Shown: one piece after another, positions 16,090 to 26,696 of the stretch
Layout of the letters: the number at the start of each line of letters is the position of its first letter
How positions within the stretch are numbered: position 1 is the stretch's first letter
Assembly: GCA_002345575.1 (NCBI GenBank)
Contig: DDVX01000013.1
Location: 52,975 to 116,974, forward strand
Length of the DNA stretch: 64,000 nucleotides
Direction of reading: 5' to 3'
Source: Stutzerimonas stutzeri
GTDB lineage: Bacteria; Pseudomonadota; Gammaproteobacteria; Pseudomonadales; Pseudomonadaceae
Translations under genes and position numbers: made by a program
Notes under the pieces: model-generated
The model's input: only the letters and a program-made list of their open reading frames with translations
Database searches by the model: none
Told to the model about the DNA's origin: nothing

Positions 16090-17901
16090 TTAGTTCTTGG
16101 AGGCGCGCTTACGCAGGTTCTCGTCGAGAATCTTTTTGCGCAGGCGGATCGACTTCGGCGTCACTTCAACCAGTTCGTCGTCGTCGATGAACTCCAGTGC
16201 CTGCTCAAGGGTGAACTTGATCGGTGGTACCAGGGCGATGACTTCATCCTTGCCGGAGGCGCGCATGTTGTCGAGTTTCTTGCCCTTGGTAGGGTTGATG
16301 GTCAGGTCGTTGTCGCGGCTGTGGATGCCGGCCAGCTGGCCTTCGTAGATTTCCTGGCCGGGCTCGAGGAACAGCTTGCCGCGGCTCTGCAGGGTTTCCA
16401 GCGAGTAAGTCAGCGCCTTACCGGTTGCCATGGAAACCAGTACGCCGTTCTGGCGGCTGGTGACTTCACCACCTTTGATCGGCCCGTAATGGCTGAAAGT
16501 GGAGGTGAGGATGCCGGTACCCGAGGTCATGGTCAGGAAGCTGTTGCGGAAGCCGATCAGACCACGCGCCGGAATGGTGTACTCCAGACGTACGCGGCCC
16601 TTGCCGTCCGGTGCCATGTTGGTCAGATCGCCCTTACGCAGGCCCATCTGTTCCATCAGCGCGCCCTGATGCTGCTCTTCGATGTCGATGATGACGTTTT
16701 CGTAGGGCTCTTGCTTCTCGCCGTCAACTTCCTTGATCACCACTTCCGGGCGGCCTACGGCCAGTTCGAAGCCTTCGCGGCGCATGGTTTCGATCAGTAC
16801 TGACAGGTGCAGTTCGCCACGCCCGGAGACCTTGAACTTGTCAGCCGAGTCGCCTTCTTCAACACGCAGCGCCACGTTGTGCAGCAGTTCCTTTTCCAGA
16901 CGCTCCTTGATGTTGCGGCTGGTGACGAACTTGCCTTCCCTACCGCAGAACGGTGAGTCGTTGACCTGGAAGGTCATGGAAACTGTCGGCTCGTCGACGG
17001 TGAGCGGTGGCAGCGCTTCGACGTGGTTCATGTCGCACAGGGTGTCGGAGATGTACAGCTCGTCCATGCCGCTGACGCAGACGATATCGCCCGCCTCGGC
17101 TTCGGCGACTTCAACGCGCTGCAGGCCGGAGTGGCCCATGACCTTCAAAATACGGCCTTGACGCTTCTTGCCGTCAGCGCCAATCGCGATCACCGGGGTG
17201 TTGGTCTTGATCTTGCCGCGCTTGATGCGGCCCACGCCGATCACGCCGAGGAAGCTGTTGTAGTCCAGCTGGGAGATCTGCATCTGGAACGGGCCGTCGA
17301 CGTCGACGTTCGGTGCTGGGACGTGATCAACAATGGCCTGGAACAGGGCGTCCATGTTGTCGGCCAGGTTCTCGTGATCGAGACCGGCCAGACCGTTCAG
17401 GGCGCTGGCGTAGACGATGGGGAAGTCCAGCTGCTTGTCGGTGGCGCCAAGGTTGTCGAACAGGTCGAAGATCTGGTCCACAACCCAGTCCGGACGCGCG
17501 CCTGGACGGTCGATCTTGTTGACCACAACAATCGGGTTCAGACCGGCCTGGAAAGCCTTCTGGGTCACGAAGCGGGTTTGCGGCATCGGACCGTCGATGG
17601 AATCGACCACTAGCAGTACGCAGTCAACCATGCTCATCACGCGCTCGACTTCACCGCCGAAGTCGGCGTGGCCGGGGGTGTCGACGATGTTGATGTTGTA
17701 GTCTTTCCACTTCAGCGCGGTGTTCTTGGCCAGGATGGTGATGCCACGCTCCTTCTCCTGGTCGTTGCTGTCCATTACGCGCTCGTTCTCGAGCTCCTTG
17801 CGGTCCAGGGTGCCGGACAGGCGCAGGAGTTTGTCGACGAGGGTGGTCTTGCCATGGTCGACGTGGGCGATGATGGCGATGTTTCTGAGGTTTTCGATCA
17901 C
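16090..17901 (-). CDS. typA: Ribosome-associated translational GTPase TypA/BipA
   Basis: This 603-residue translational GTPase binds the ribosome under stress and helps late 50S assembly. The G domain begins [20 protein letters not shown], with the P-loop AHVDHGKT, switch [13 protein letters not shown] and NKIDRPGAR; elongation-factor domains II, III and V and the BipA-specific C-terminus follow. I chose the GTG at 17901 because the conserved N-terminus (usually [10 protein letters not shown]) starts exactly there; 17 further open codons upstream are not conserved. It lies 124 bases downstream of thiI on the same strand. Confidence 0.95.
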   Translation of the reverse strand: MIENLRNIAIIAHVDHGKTTLVDKLLRLSGTLDRKELENERVMDSNDQEKERGITILAKNTALKWKDYNINIVDTPGHADFGGEVERVMSMVDCVLLVVDSIDGPMPQTRFVTQKAFQAGLNPIVVVNKIDRPGARPDWVVDQIFDLFDNLGATDKQLDFPIVYASALNGLAGLDHENLADNMDALFQAIVDHVPAPNVDVDGPFQMQISQLDYNSFLGVIGVGRIKRGKIKTNTPVIAIGADGKKRQGRILKVMGHSGLQRVEVAEAEAGDIVCVSGMDELYISDTLCDMNHVEALPPLTVDEPTVSMTFQVNDSPFCGREGKFVTSRNIKERLEKELLHNVALRVEEGDSADKFKVSGRGELHLSVLIETMRREGFELAVGRPEVVIKEVDGEKQEPYENVIIDIEEQHQGALMEQMGLRKGDLTNMAPDGKGRVRLEYTIPARGLIGFRNSFLTMTSGTGILTSTFSHYGPIKGGEVTSRQNGVLVSMATGKALTYSLETLQSRGKLFLEPGQEIYEGQLAGIHSRDNDLTINPTKGKKLDNMRASGKDEVIALVPPIKFTLEQALEFIDDDELVEVTPKSIRLRKKILDENLRKRASKN

Positions 17902-18025
17902 TGTTTGGTACCTGAAAAGAAGCTGGAAGCGTGAAGCCGTAAGCTGAAACAAAAAGCAGCACTGACTCCGGGGTCGGGGGGGTGCTTGCGCCTGATAACG
18001 AAGTGGCTGGTAGGACCGAGGCTCT

Positions 18026-19510
18026 TCACTTCGAGCTTCCAGCTTCGGGCTTCAGATTAGCAGGTCGATAGACCCGCACATTCTGATGCCCCTCACTCAA
18101 CAGATGATGAGCATGCAGGCGGCTCATGACACCTTTGTCGCAATACAACAGGTACTGGCGGTTCTCATCCAGTTCCTTGAAGCGATTGTTAACGGCATAG
18201 AACGGCAGTGTCTGCACTTCGATGCCTGCCAGTTGCAGAGGTTCGTCCTCGGCCTCGTCAGGATGACGAATGTCGAGAATGACCTGATTGGCTGTCGGTT
18301 CTGATACATGTTCGACCTGGATATCCTCGCCCAGCTCGTCAATCACATGATCGATAGCCACCTGGCGGGCGTTTTCCAGAGCGCGCTCCAGCACGCTCAT
18401 GTCGAACTGCTTTTCTTCGTGCTCGATACGAAAGCGCTTGGCTTTGGTCGTCGGGTTCTTGGAGATCACGCCGCAATACTCGGGCATGTTCTTGGCGAAC
18501 TCGGCAGTGCCGATCTCGAACGCGGTATTGATGATGTCCTGCTTGTGCGCAGCGATCAGCGGACGCAGCACCAGCATGTCGGTGGCCGAATCGATCACCG
18601 CAAGGTTGGGCAGCGTCTGGCTGGAGACCTGCGAAATCGCTTCGCCGGTGACCAGCGCATCGATCTGCAGGCGCTCGGCGATCTGCGTGGAAGCGCGCAG
18701 CATCATGCGCTTGAGCACCACGCCCATCTGACTGTTGTCGACCTTCTCGAGGATCTCACCGACCACTTCCTCGAACGGCACACTGATAAACAGCACGCGA
18801 TGGGAGCTGCCGTACTTCTTCCACAGATAGTGGGCGACTTCCATCACCCCCAACTCGTGGGCGCGGCCGCCGAGGTTGAAGAAGCAAAAATGCGTCATCA
18901 GGCCGCGGCGCATCATCTGGTAGGCGGCGACGGTTGAGTCGAAACCACCGGACATCAGCACCAGGGACTGCTCCAACGCACCCAGCGGATAGCCGCCGAT
19001 GCCGTCATGCTGGGCATGCACCACGAACAGGCGCTGGTCGCGAATTTCCATGCGCACTTCGATCTCGGGCGCTTTCAGGGAAATTCCCGCCGCGCCGCAT
19101 TCCGCACGAAGACGGCTGCCGACAAGGCGTTCGACGTCCATCGAGCTGAACGAATGCTTGCCTGCACGCTTGCAGCGCACCGCAAAGATCTTTCCGGGCA
19201 GGCGGTCAGCGAAGTGCGTCTTGCACTTCTCTAGGATGTCGTCCAGATCGCCCAGCGGGTATTCGTGGACTTCCAGGCAATGGCCGATGCCGGGCGTGCA
19301 GCGCAGGCGCTCGATCATCTCGCGCAGCACCTTTACGTCGCTGAGATCGGTTTCCACCTCGATGTTGTCCCACACCCCGGCTACCCGCAGGTCGGGATCG
19401 AGCTCGCGCAGCACGGTGCGGATGTTCTTCGCCAGCTGGCGAATGAAGCCCTTGCGCACCGGTGGGCTCTTAATGGTGATTTCGGGGAAAACCTTGACGA
19501 TCAGCTTCAT
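18026..19510 (-). CDS. thiI: tRNA 4-thiouridine synthetase / thiamine sulfur-transfer protein ThiI
   Basis: ThiI uses ATP to activate U8 of tRNA and transfers sulfur from a rhodanese-bound persulfide; it also serves thiamine thiazole synthesis. The 494-residue protein has the THUMP region, the PP-loop [17 protein letters not shown] and a C-terminal rhodanese domain with active Cys in [11 protein letters not shown]. The ATG at 19510 begins [15 protein letters not shown], the family start; the longer frame upstream is not conserved. It lies divergent from glnA. Confidence 0.95.
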   Translation of the reverse strand: MKLIVKVFPEITIKSPPVRKGFIRQLAKNIRTVLRELDPDLRVAGVWDNIEVETDLSDVKVLREMIERLRCTPGIGHCLEVHEYPLGDLDDILEKCKTHFADRLPGKIFAVRCKRAGKHSFSSMDVERLVGSRLRAECGAAGISLKAPEIEVRMEIRDQRLFVVHAQHDGIGGYPLGALEQSLVLMSGGFDSTVAAYQMMRRGLMTHFCFFNLGGRAHELGVMEVAHYLWKKYGSSHRVLFISVPFEEVVGEILEKVDNSQMGVVLKRMMLRASTQIAERLQIDALVTGEAISQVSSQTLPNLAVIDSATDMLVLRPLIAAHKQDIINTAFEIGTAEFAKNMPEYCGVISKNPTTKAKRFRIEHEEKQFDMSVLERALENARQVAIDHVIDELGEDIQVEHVSEPTANQVILDIRHPDEAEDEPLQLAGIEVQTLPFYAVNNRFKELDENRQYLLYCDKGVMSRLHAHHLLSEGHQNVRVYRPANLKPEAGSSK

Positions 19511-19660
19511 TTGGAAGAGCGCACGCGCCGGCATGGCATAAAAGAGGGGGGCGGAGTATACCGGAATCTGATCAACTTTCAGGCAGTTTTCTATCCACAC
19601 GGCCGGGGAAACTGCCTGAGAGACTAATTGCCCCCAAATCGATCGAAAAACTGGAGCGAC

Positions 19661-19675
19661 GCACTATTATGGTGC
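19661..19675 (+). promoter_or_regulatory. NtrC-binding site upstream of glnA
   Basis: GCACTATTATGGTGC is a near-palindrome matching the NtrC half-sites (TGCAC and GGTGCA). It lies about 100 bases upstream of the sigma54 promoter, the usual enhancer position. Confidence 0.65.
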
Positions 19676-19758
19676 GCCAGGCCGACTTTGACGGTCACAC
19701 GTAAAGTCGTACCCCTTATAAGTGCCCCAACTCGGACCTCTCTGCCCACAAAGAGCAA

Positions 19759-19774
19759 TGGCACGCAATTTGCT
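19759..19774 (+). promoter_or_regulatory. Sigma54 promoter of glnA
   Basis: TGGCACG-caat-TTGCT is a consensus -24/-12 element with exact spacing. Transcription would begin near 19785, leaving a leader of about 85 bases. Nothing else is recognised in the 361-base gap between thiI and glnA apart from the NtrC site. Confidence 0.9.
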
Positions 19775-19871
19775 CTCTTGTGAGGCAGGTCGCCTTGGCG
19801 GAACATCGCCGCCCGGCTTCACCCTGCTTCGGAAGCATCCCTGTCAGCGCTTCCACTATCTGGAGAACACC

Positions 19872-21278
19872 ATGTCGAAGTCGCTTCAACTGATCAAAGA
19901 TTACGATGTGAAGTGGATTGATCTGCGCTTCACCGACACCAAGGGCAAGCAACACCACTTGACCATTCCGGCACGCGACGCCGAGGACGAGGATTTCTTC
20001 GAGCATGGCAAGATGTTCGACGGTTCTTCCGTGCATGGCTGGAAAGGCATCGAAGCTTCCGACATGATCCTGATGCCAGTCGACGAAACCGCCGTGCTCG
20101 ATCCGTTCACCGAAGAGCCGACCCTGATCCTGGTCTGCGACATCGTCGAGCCGAGCACCATGCAGGGCTACGACCGCGACCCGCGCTCCATCGCCAAGCG
20201 TGCCGAGGAATTCCTCAAGTCCACCGGCATCGGCGACACCGTATTCGTCGGCCCGGAGCCGGAGTTTTTCATCTTCGATCAGGTGAAGTTCAAGTCCGAC
20301 ATTTCCGGTTCGATGTTCAAGATCTACTCCGAGCAGGGCTCCTGGATGACCGACCAGGACGTCGAAGGTGGTAACAAGGGCCATCGTCCTGCCGTCAAGG
20401 GCGGCTATTTCCCGGTTCCGCCGTGCGATCACGACCACGAAATCCGTACCGCCATGTGTAATGCCATGGAAGAGATGGGTCTGGTCGTCGAAGTGCATCA
20501 CCACGAAGTGGCGACGGCCGGCCAGAACGAAATCGGCGTCAAGTTCAACACTCTGGTGAAGAAGGCCGACGAGGTCCAGACCCTCAAGTACTGCGTGCAC
20601 AACGTCGCTGACGCCTACGGCAAGACCGCGACCTTCATGCCCAAGCCCCTGTATGGCGACAACGGCAGCGGCATGCACGTGCATATGTCCATCTCCAAGG
20701 ATGGCAAGAACACCTTCTCCGGCGAAGGCTATGCGGGCCTGTCGGAAACCGCGCTGTACTTCATCGGCGGCATTATCAAGCACGGCAAGGCGCTGAACGG
20801 CTTCACCAACCCGTCGACCAACTCCTACAAGCGTCTGGTCCCCGGCTTCGAAGCGCCAGTGATGCTGGCCTACTCGGCGCGCAACCGCTCCGCCTCGATC
20901 CGCATTCCTTACGTGTCCAGCCCCAAGGCCCGCCGTATCGAAGCGCGCTTCCCGGACCCGGCGGCCAACCCCTACCTGTGCTTCGCTGCACTGCTGATGG
21001 CGGGTCTGGACGGCATCCAGAACAAGATCCACCCCGGCGATGCCGCCGACAAGAACCTCTACGACCTGCCGCCGGAAGAAGGCAAGCTGATCCCGCAGGT
21101 GTGCGGCAGCCTGAAGGAAGCCCTGGAAGAACTCGACAAGGGTCGTGCCTTCCTGACCAAGGGCGGCGTGTTCAGCGATGACTTCATCGACGCCTACCTG
21201 GAGATCAAGGGCGAAGAAGAGCTCAAGGTGCGCACCTTCGTGCATCCGCTGGAATATGACCTGTACTACAGCGTCTAA
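19872..21278 (+). CDS. glnA: Glutamine synthetase type I
   Basis: This 468-residue cytosolic dodecameric enzyme makes glutamine from glutamate, ammonia and ATP. It starts [20 protein letters not shown], contains the beta-grasp motif FDGSSVHGW, the ATP and metal site [18 protein letters not shown], and the adenylylation loop NLYDLPPEE with the regulated Tyr. RBS GGAGAAC lies 6 bases before the ATG; the open frame before it is leader. Control by NtrC/sigma54 is shown by the upstream sites, and ntrBC lies 1.5 kb downstream. Confidence 0.97.
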   Translation: MSKSLQLIKDYDVKWIDLRFTDTKGKQHHLTIPARDAEDEDFFEHGKMFDGSSVHGWKGIEASDMILMPVDETAVLDPFTEEPTLILVCDIVEPSTMQGYDRDPRSIAKRAEEFLKSTGIGDTVFVGPEPEFFIFDQVKFKSDISGSMFKIYSEQGSWMTDQDVEGGNKGHRPAVKGGYFPVPPCDHDHEIRTAMCNAMEEMGLVVEVHHHEVATAGQNEIGVKFNTLVKKADEVQTLKYCVHNVADAYGKTATFMPKPLYGDNGSGMHVHMSISKDGKNTFSGEGYAGLSETALYFIGGIIKHGKALNGFTNPSTNSYKRLVPGFEAPVMLAYSARNRSASIRIPYVSSPKARRIEARFPDPAANPYLCFAALLMAGLDGIQNKIHPGDAADKNLYDLPPEEGKLIPQVCGSLKEALEELDKGRAFLTKGGVFSDDFIDAYLEIKGEEELKVRTFVHPLEYDLYYSV

Positions 21279-21299
21279 CAGACGCCGTTAGCCACACGT

Positions 21300-21330
21300 A
21301 ACAAGGCCTCTCTCGGGAGGCCTTGTTCGT
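21300..21330 (+). terminator. Rho-independent terminator of glnA
   Basis: An 11-bp perfect stem AACAAGGCCTC / GAGGCCTTGTT is followed by CGTTT. It lies 22 bases past the glnA stop. Confidence 0.85.
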
Positions 21331-21436
21331 TTCCGCTACCCAGCAATCCGCAGGCGTTCGCAAATCCTGTCGATCAAACTTGCGTGGCGAACCAAGCGGT
21401 GCAACGCTTCGGCCTTCAAATCACGCGGAGCTTCCC

Positions 21437-21961
21437 ATGCGCACTGCATTGTTCAGCCTGCTCATGATCCTCGCCGCCAGCGCCACGGCCGAGATCTACA
21501 AATACACCGATGACAAGGGCAACACGGTATTCACCAACCAGCTGCCCGACGGCGTGGTCGCCGACGAAGTGAAGCTGCCGCCAGCCAATACCGTGAACAT
21601 CAAAACGCCTGATATGCCACCGCCTTTGCCCGATGATCGCCAGAGCGAGCAGCACCAGCCCTACCGTAGCCTGAGCATCGGCGGCATTCCCGACGAGGAG
21701 GCACTGCGCGCCAACAACGGCACCTTTACCGTCACCGCCCAGCTTGATCCGCCGCTGCTGCAAGGCCACCAAGTGCGCTTTCTGCTTGATGGCATTCCCC
21801 AGGCGCCGGCCAGTCCCAGCACGACCCTGCAACTGAACAACGTAGATCGCGGCACTCACCGCCTGGAAGTCGAAGTGCTGTCCGGCGAACGCGTGCTGCA
21901 GCGGGCCATTCAAGCCTTCACCGTGCAGCGCGTGCACGTCTCCAACCCGACGCGCCGATGA
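21437..21961 (+). CDS. DUF4124 periplasmic protein (first of a tandem pair)
   Basis: This 174-residue secreted protein has a signal peptide MRTALFSLLMILAASATA and a DUF4124 motif EIYKYTDDKGNTVFTNQ directly after it. The C-terminal half (LQGHQVRFLLDGIPQAP ... HRLEVEVLSGERVLQ) resembles a small beta-sandwich domain. The function of DUF4124 proteins is not established. Its stop overlaps the next start (ATGA), and the two proteins are paralogues. They lie between glnA and ntrBC, a conserved place in Pseudomonas. Confidence 0.82.
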   Translation: MRTALFSLLMILAASATAEIYKYTDDKGNTVFTNQLPDGVVADEVKLPPANTVNIKTPDMPPPLPDDRQSEQHQPYRSLSIGGIPDEEALRANNGTFTVTAQLDPPLLQGHQVRFLLDGIPQAPASPSTTLQLNNVDRGTHRLEVEVLSGERVLQRAIQAFTVQRVHVSNPTRR

Positions 21962-22581
21962 CCCGCACTGCTCTGCTCGGCCTGCTGCTGGCCTTGGCAT
22001 TTCCAGCAGCTGGCCAGATCTATTCCTATACAGACGAGCAGGGCAACCGCGCCTTCACCGACCGCCCGGCCGGGCGCGCCGTAGAGCAGGTTCAGTCCAG
22101 CCCCACCAACAGCATGCCGGCCATGCCGATCGTAGCTCCCGCGCCTTCCAGGAACAAAGCCGACGCCGAACCCGCTGCCTTCTACCGGCAACTGAACATC
22201 CTCCAGCCGGACCCGGACGCCACTATCCGCGATAACGCCGGCTCGCTCGTTGTCAGCGTGAGCAGTGAGCCAGCCCTACAACCCGGCCATCAATATCAGC
22301 TGCTGCTGGACGGCAACCCGCTCACTGCCAGCGATAGCGCGATTCTGGCGCTGGAATATGTGGACCGCGGCAGTCATCAGCTAACGGTTGAAATTATCGA
22401 TAGCCAGGGGAAAACGCTGCTGCATAGCGCACCCCAGACCTTCCATATGATGCGGACATCGCTGGCCCAGCGGCGCATGGTCAGGCCTTGCCAGAAGCCT
22501 GATTACGGCGTGCGCCCGGAGTGCCCGCTGAAGGACAAGCCGCCCGAGAAGAAAAACATTCCTTTCGTGCCCTTTCTGTGA
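21958..22581 (+). CDS. DUF4124 periplasmic protein (second of the pair)
   Basis: This 207-residue paralogue of the preceding gene has a signal peptide ending AFPAAG and the motif QIYSYTDEQGNRAFTDRPAG. The same beta-sandwich pattern follows (LQPGHQYQLLLDGNPLTA ... SHQLTVEII), and a Pro/Lys-rich tail (ECPLKDKPPEKKNIPF) is unique to this copy. The 4-base overlap shows translational coupling. Function unknown. Confidence 0.82.
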   Translation: MTRTALLGLLLALAFPAAGQIYSYTDEQGNRAFTDRPAGRAVEQVQSSPTNSMPAMPIVAPAPSRNKADAEPAAFYRQLNILQPDPDATIRDNAGSLVVSVSSEPALQPGHQYQLLLDGNPLTASDSAILALEYVDRGSHQLTVEIIDSQGKTLLHSAPQTFHMMRTSLAQRRMVRPCQKPDYGVRPECPLKDKPPEKKNIPFVPFL

Positions 22582-22589
22582 GCATGCTA

Positions 22590-22606
22590 TGCACCTAAAT
22601 GGTGCA
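22590..22606 (+). promoter_or_regulatory. NtrC-binding site upstream of ntrB
   Basis: TGCACC-taaat-GGTGCA is a perfect 17-bp NtrC palindrome. It lies 87 bases upstream of the -24 element at 22694, and a further half-site GGTGCA is seen near 22659. Confidence 0.82.
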
Positions 22607-22692
22607 CTGACATTCCCGCTCGCCAGCCCAGCCGGACTCTCCTGATCGCGCCATCCCGGTGCAAGTGGCTATCACCGATAGTCATAGCCACT

Positions 22693-22708
22693 TGGTTTGC
22701 TTCTTGCA
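22693..22708 (+). promoter_or_regulatory. Sigma54 promoter of ntrBC
   Basis: TGGTTTGCTTCTTGCA has GG and GC separated by exactly 10 bases and an intact TTGCA. With the NtrC palindrome upstream it gives an autoregulated nitrogen promoter. Confidence 0.75.
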
Positions 22709-22740
22709 TTTCTCGCAATCCATATCGGATGCAGACCGCC

Positions 22741-23817
22741 ATGATCAACGAAGCCCTGCAACGCCTGCTGATCGAGAACCTGACCACAGCGACGCTGTTG
22801 CTGGATTCGCGCCTGCACGTCGAGTACATGAATCCCGCGGCCGAAATGCTGCTCGCTGTCAGCGGCCAGCGCAGCCATGGGCAGTTCATCAGTGAGCTGT
22901 TCACCGAATCACCGGAAGCCCTGGCCGCGCTGCGCCAGGCTGTGGCCGAGGGGCATCCTTTCACCAAGCGCGAAGCGACGCTGACCTCTGCCAGCGGCCA
23001 GTCGCTGACGGTCGACTATGCAGTCACGCCGATTCTCAACCGCCAGCAGACCTGGCTGTTGCTGGAGGTGCTGCCCCGCGACCGCCTGCTGCGCATCAGC
23101 AAAGAAGAGGCGCAACTGTCCACCCAGGAAACCACCCGCATGCTGGTGCGTGGCCTGGCTCACGAGATCAAGAATCCACTCGGCGGTATTCGCGGCGCGG
23201 CACAGCTGCTGGCACGCGAGCTACCCGGCGAGCACCTCGCCGACTACACCGCAGTGATCATCGAGGAAGCCGACCGGTTGCGAAATCTGGTGGACCGCAT
23301 GCTCGGCTCGAACAAGCTGCCGTCGCTCACCGTGACCAATATCCATGAAGTACTGGAACACGTCGCCAGCCTGATCGAGGCCGAATGCCAGGGCAGCCTG
23401 ACCCTGGTTCGCGATTACGACCCAAGCATTCCCGAACTGCTGATGGACCGCGAGCAGATGATCCAGGCCGTGCTCAACATCATGCGCAACGCCATGCAGG
23501 CGCTCGCCGCCCAAAGCGAACTGGGCCTCGCTCGCCTGACCCTGCGCACCCGCACCCTGCGCCAGTTCACCATCGGCCATGTGCGTCATCGGCTGGTGGC
23601 GCGCATCGAGATCATCGACAACGGCCCTGGCATCCCCGCCGAATTGCAGAACACCCTTTTCTACCCCATGGTCAGCGGCCGCCCGGATGGCACCGGCCTG
23701 GGCCTGGCCATTACCCAGAACATCGTCAGCCAGCACCAGGGCCTGATCGAGTGCGAGAGCCACCCTGGCCACACCGCGTTCTCCCTCTTCCTGCCGCTGG
23801 AACAAGGAGCTTCCTGA
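22741..23817 (+). CDS. ntrB: Nitrogen regulation sensor kinase NtrB
   Basis: This cytosolic histidine kinase/phosphatase responds to PII and controls NtrC. The 358 residues include an N-terminal PAS domain (NLTTATLLLDSRLHVEYMNP), the H-box GLAHEIKNPLGGIRGAAQLL with the phosphorylated His, the N-box IMRNAMQAL, and G boxes DNGPGIP and GTGLGLAI. I start at 22741 (MINEALQRLL), which matches the usual NtrB length; an ATG four codons upstream (22729) is also possible. The stop is 2 bases before ntrC. Confidence 0.95.
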   Translation: MINEALQRLLIENLTTATLLLDSRLHVEYMNPAAEMLLAVSGQRSHGQFISELFTESPEALAALRQAVAEGHPFTKREATLTSASGQSLTVDYAVTPILNRQQTWLLLEVLPRDRLLRISKEEAQLSTQETTRMLVRGLAHEIKNPLGGIRGAAQLLARELPGEHLADYTAVIIEEADRLRNLVDRMLGSNKLPSLTVTNIHEVLEHVASLIEAECQGSLTLVRDYDPSIPELLMDREQMIQAVLNIMRNAMQALAAQSELGLARLTLRTRTLRQFTIGHVRHRLVARIEIIDNGPGIPAELQNTLFYPMVSGRPDGTGLGLAITQNIVSQHQGLIECESHPGHTAFSLFLPLEQGAS

Positions 23818-23819
23818 GC

Positions 23820-25247
23820 ATGAGCCAAAGCGAAAACATCTGGATCGTCGACGACGACCGCTCCATCCGCTGGGTGCTGGAAAAGGCCCTGCAACAGGAA
23901 GGCATGGCCACGCAGAGCTTCGATAGCGCCGACGGCGTTCTCGCCCGTCTGGCCCGACAGCAGCCGGACGTGATCATTTCCGACATCCGCATGCCCGGCG
24001 CCAGTGGCCTGGAAATGCTGGCGCAGATCCGTGCGCAGTACCCGCGCCTGCCGGTGATCATCATGACCGCGCACTCGGACCTCGACAGCGCCGTGGCTGC
24101 CTATCAGGGCGGTGCCTTCGAGTACCTGCCCAAGCCGTTCGACGTCGATGATGCGGTGGCGCTGGTCAAGCGCGCCCAGCTGCACACCCGCGAGCAGCAG
24201 AGCCAGCAGGAGCCGGCCAGCCGTCATCACACACCGGAAATCATCGGCGAAGCGCCGGCCATGCAGGAAGTGTTTCGCGCTATCGGCCGCCTTAGCCACT
24301 CCAACATCACGGTGCTGATCAATGGTGAATCAGGCACCGGCAAGGAGCTGGTCGCTCACGCCCTTCATCGCCACAGCCCGCGCGCAAACTCGCCGTTCAT
24401 CGCACTGAATATGGCGGCTATTCCCAAGGACCTGATGGAGTCCGAGCTGTTCGGTCATGAGAAAGGCGCCTTCACCGGGGCGGCCAACCAGCGCCGAGGC
24501 CGCTTCGAACAGGCCGATGGCGGCACCTTGTTTCTCGACGAGATCGGCGATATGCCGGCCGATACCCAGACGCGCCTGCTGCGGGTGCTGGCCGATGGCG
24601 AGTTCTACCGGGTCGGCGGCCATACGCCGGTCAAGGTGGACGTGCGCATCATCGCCGCTACCCACCAGGACCTGGAAAGCCTGGTGCAGGCCGGCAAGTT
24701 TCGCGAAGACCTGTTTCACCGGCTGAACGTCATCCGCATCCATATTCCGCGGCTGGCGGATCGGCGCCAGGACATCCCGGCGCTGGCCGAACACTTCCTG
24801 GCCAGCGCGGCCGAGGAACTGGCAGTGGAAACCAAGCTGCTACGCGCCGAAACCGCGCAGTACCTGCAGAACCTGGCGTGGCCGGGCAACGTGCGCCAGC
24901 TGGAGAATACCTGCCGCTGGATTACAGTGATGGCCTCAGGGCGCGAGGTGCATATTGATGACCTACCGCCGGAGCTTCACAACCAGCCCAGCGGCGCCAC
25001 GCCTGCGCTCAACTGGGAACAGGCCCTGCGCCAGTGGGCCGATCATGCGCTGACGCTTGGTCAGACCGGCCTGCTCGATGAGGCGGTGCCGGCCTTCGAG
25101 CGGATCATGATCGAAACCGCCCTCAAGCACACCGCCGGCCGCCGCCGCGACGCTGCCCTGCTGCTGGGCTGGGGCCGCAACACCCTGACCCGCAAGATCA
25201 AGGAGCTGGGCATGGGGGATGGTGTGGAAGAGGAAGACGAGGAGTAG
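23820..25247 (+). CDS. ntrC: Nitrogen regulation response regulator NtrC
   Basis: This 475-residue sigma54 activator has three domains. The receiver has its phosphorylated Asp in [11 protein letters not shown]. The AAA+ domain carries Walker A GESGTGKE, the sigma54 loop GAFTGA and Walker [11 protein letters not shown]. The C-terminal Fis-type HTH includes [16 protein letters not shown]. The C-terminus ends in an acidic Glu/Asp tail. It is co-transcribed with ntrB and activates glnA and ammonium-uptake genes; sites near glnA and ntrB in this window are likely targets. Confidence 0.96.
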   Translation: MSQSENIWIVDDDRSIRWVLEKALQQEGMATQSFDSADGVLARLARQQPDVIISDIRMPGASGLEMLAQIRAQYPRLPVIIMTAHSDLDSAVAAYQGGAFEYLPKPFDVDDAVALVKRAQLHTREQQSQQEPASRHHTPEIIGEAPAMQEVFRAIGRLSHSNITVLINGESGTGKELVAHALHRHSPRANSPFIALNMAAIPKDLMESELFGHEKGAFTGAANQRRGRFEQADGGTLFLDEIGDMPADTQTRLLRVLADGEFYRVGGHTPVKVDVRIIAATHQDLESLVQAGKFREDLFHRLNVIRIHIPRLADRRQDIPALAEHFLASAAEELAVETKLLRAETAQYLQNLAWPGNVRQLENTCRWITVMASGREVHIDDLPPELHNQPSGATPALNWEQALRQWADHALTLGQTGLLDEAVPAFERIMIETALKHTAGRRRDAALLLGWGRNTLTRKIKELGMGDGVEEEDEE

Positions 25248-25531
25248 GGCTGGAAGAAAATAATGAATATTGCTGATAATCCACTCGCTGGAACGGTGAC
25301 GTATGGGTCCCTGCTGTGAACCACGCTCTTTGGGTTACCCGGCCCGGCCCTTGGTCGAATGAATTCAGCCACATCGGTATGGCTTTTCGTAGGGTGGAAT
25401 CGCCGAAGGCGCTTCCGCCACAGCCGCGAGCGTGGCGAGGCGCACCGCCTGTAGATGGCAATTGCAGCGTTTGTGTCGGTAAACCTTCGAAACCCGGATA
25501 ACGCCTTCGGCTAATCCAGGCTACGGGCTAT

Positions 25532-25608
25532 CCGTAGGAGTTGGCTATGCCTGCGAATAGGGCACCACTCAGGCGTGGCCTTTCGCGGGCATGGCCCGCT
25601 CCCACCAG
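25532..25608. repeat. REP-like palindromic unit, copy 1
   Basis: CGTAGGAGTTGGCTATGCC and the inverted arm TCGCGGGCATGGCCCGCTCC flank CACTCAGGCGTGGC. This is the extragenic palindrome style of Pseudomonas (GTGGGAGCGGGCCATGCCCG). Confidence 0.75.
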
Positions 25609-25685
25609 GCTGTTAGTCCGATGCCGGCCTCAGTTCCAAAGCAGTCGCTGCCCTGCTCCGCAATACCCAGAGAAGCGCACAACCC

Positions 25686-25759
25686 GTAGGAGCAGGCCAT
25701 GCCTGCGAACAGGCCGCCACTCAGGCGTGGCATTCGCGGGTATGGACCGCTCCCACCAG
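25686..25759. repeat. REP-like palindromic unit, copy 2
   Basis: GTAGGAGCAGGCCATGCCTG and TTCGCGGGTATGGACCGCTC flank the same CACTCAGGCGTGGC core seen in copy 1. The two units are tandem, about 77 bases apart. Confidence 0.75.
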
Positions 25760-25763
25760 ATCG

Positions 25764-26234
25764 TCAGTTCGCAGCCGGCCTCAGCTCCAAAAGCCAGTCG
25801 CCGCGCACTTCCCGTTCAGTTGTCTGCACCCGTAGCGCTCTCAGCGCAACCAGATGCAGCGTCAGGCCATGCTCGGCAGGCTGCACGCGCCAGCTAATGT
25901 TCTGGCCGTTGATTCGCAGCTGTCCGGCAAGCTCGCTGCTACGGGCCTGTAGCAGCAAAGCGTAGGCGCCATCGATAAACGCCTCGCGATACGCCGCCTG
26001 CTGGTTGAAGCGCAGCACCAGCCCATCCTCGAAAGCGTGCACATCGATCAGCCGTGCCGGTTCCGGCGTCGTCAGCCGCCCGATCATCATTCCCACCAGC
26101 AGGCCGATCAGCACCAGCGAGCCGAAAAATCGCCAGCGCAGGCGCGATAGCGGATCAACCGCCGCCGGACCGCCTGCCACAGGTTCGTCTGGCGCAGTAG
26201 AATGCTCGCCGTTATCCGACTCAGTGCCCGCCAT
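25764..26234 (-). CDS. Conserved single-span membrane protein
   Basis: This 156-residue protein has an acidic, disordered first 27 residues, one membrane segment ([19 protein letters not shown], about 34-52) and a C-terminal domain of about 100 residues rich in beta strands ([16 protein letters not shown] ... [19 protein letters not shown]). A gene like this lies between ntrC and the rRNA/tRNA methylase gene in other pseudomonads. Its start codon overlaps that of the divergent trmL by 2 bases (CATG). Function unknown. Confidence 0.72.
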   Translation of the reverse strand: MAGTESDNGEHSTAPDEPVAGGPAAVDPLSRLRWRFFGSLVLIGLLVGMMIGRLTTPEPARLIDVHAFEDGLVLRFNQQAAYREAFIDGAYALLLQARSSELAGQLRINGQNISWRVQPAEHGLTLHLVALRALRVQTTEREVRGDWLLELRPAAN

Positions 26235-26694
26235 GTTTCACGTGATCCTTTTCCAGCCGGAAATCCCGCCCAATACCGGCAACATTATCAGGCTCTGCGC
26301 CAATGCCGGCTGCAGTCTGCATCTGATCGAGCCGCTGGGTTTCGAGCTGGATGACAAGCGTCTACGCCGCGCCGGGCTGGATTACCACGAATACGCGCCG
26401 CTCAAACGTCACGCCGACCTGGACAGCTGCCTGGACAGCCTCGGTCATCCACGACTGTTTGGCTTCACCACCAAGGGCTCACAGCCTTTCCATGAGGTCG
26501 CCTTCGAGCGCGGTGATGCCTTTCTGTTCGGACCGGAAAGCCGCGGCCTGCCCGCCGAGATTCGCGATGCCCTGCCCGTCGAACAACGCCTGCGCCTGCC
26601 GATGCGCCCCGACAGCCGTAGCCTGAATCTCTCCAATACGGTGGCGGTCGCCGTCTATGAGGCTTGGCGCCAACTCGGCTTCGCCATGGATTAA
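26233..26694 (+). CDS. trmL: tRNA (cytidine/uridine-2'-O) methyltransferase
   Basis: This 153-residue SPOUT enzyme methylates the wobble 2'-O of tRNA-Leu. It begins [20 protein letters not shown], the family start, with the NTGNIIR motif 1, GPESRGLP motif 2 and [14 protein letters not shown] motif 3 that form the trefoil knot and bind SAM. The length is normal for TrmL, which lacks an extra domain. The ATG overlaps the start of the divergent gene. Confidence 0.93.
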   Translation: MFHVILFQPEIPPNTGNIIRLCANAGCSLHLIEPLGFELDDKRLRRAGLDYHEYAPLKRHADLDSCLDSLGHPRLFGFTTKGSQPFHEVAFERGDAFLFGPESRGLPAEIRDALPVEQRLRLPMRPDSRSLNLSNTVAVAVYEAWRQLGFAMD

Positions 26695-26696
26695 CA

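Larger units (their letters stand above)
25248..25763. other. Gene-free 516-base region rich in palindromic repeats
   Basis: No coding sequence is supported here. It holds two REP-type units (listed separately) and imperfect GTAGGGTGGAATCGCCGAAG and CGGATAACGCCTTCGG-like repeats that recur elsewhere in the window. It lies between converging genes. Confidence 0.7.

Noticed and set aside
19716..21245. 509-codon minus-strand open frame opposite glnA
   Set aside because: It is a shadow of glnA; no family motif or start signal.
25532..25759. Insertion sequence between ntrC and trmL
   Set aside because: Only short palindromic REP-like units are present; no transposase or target duplication is seen.
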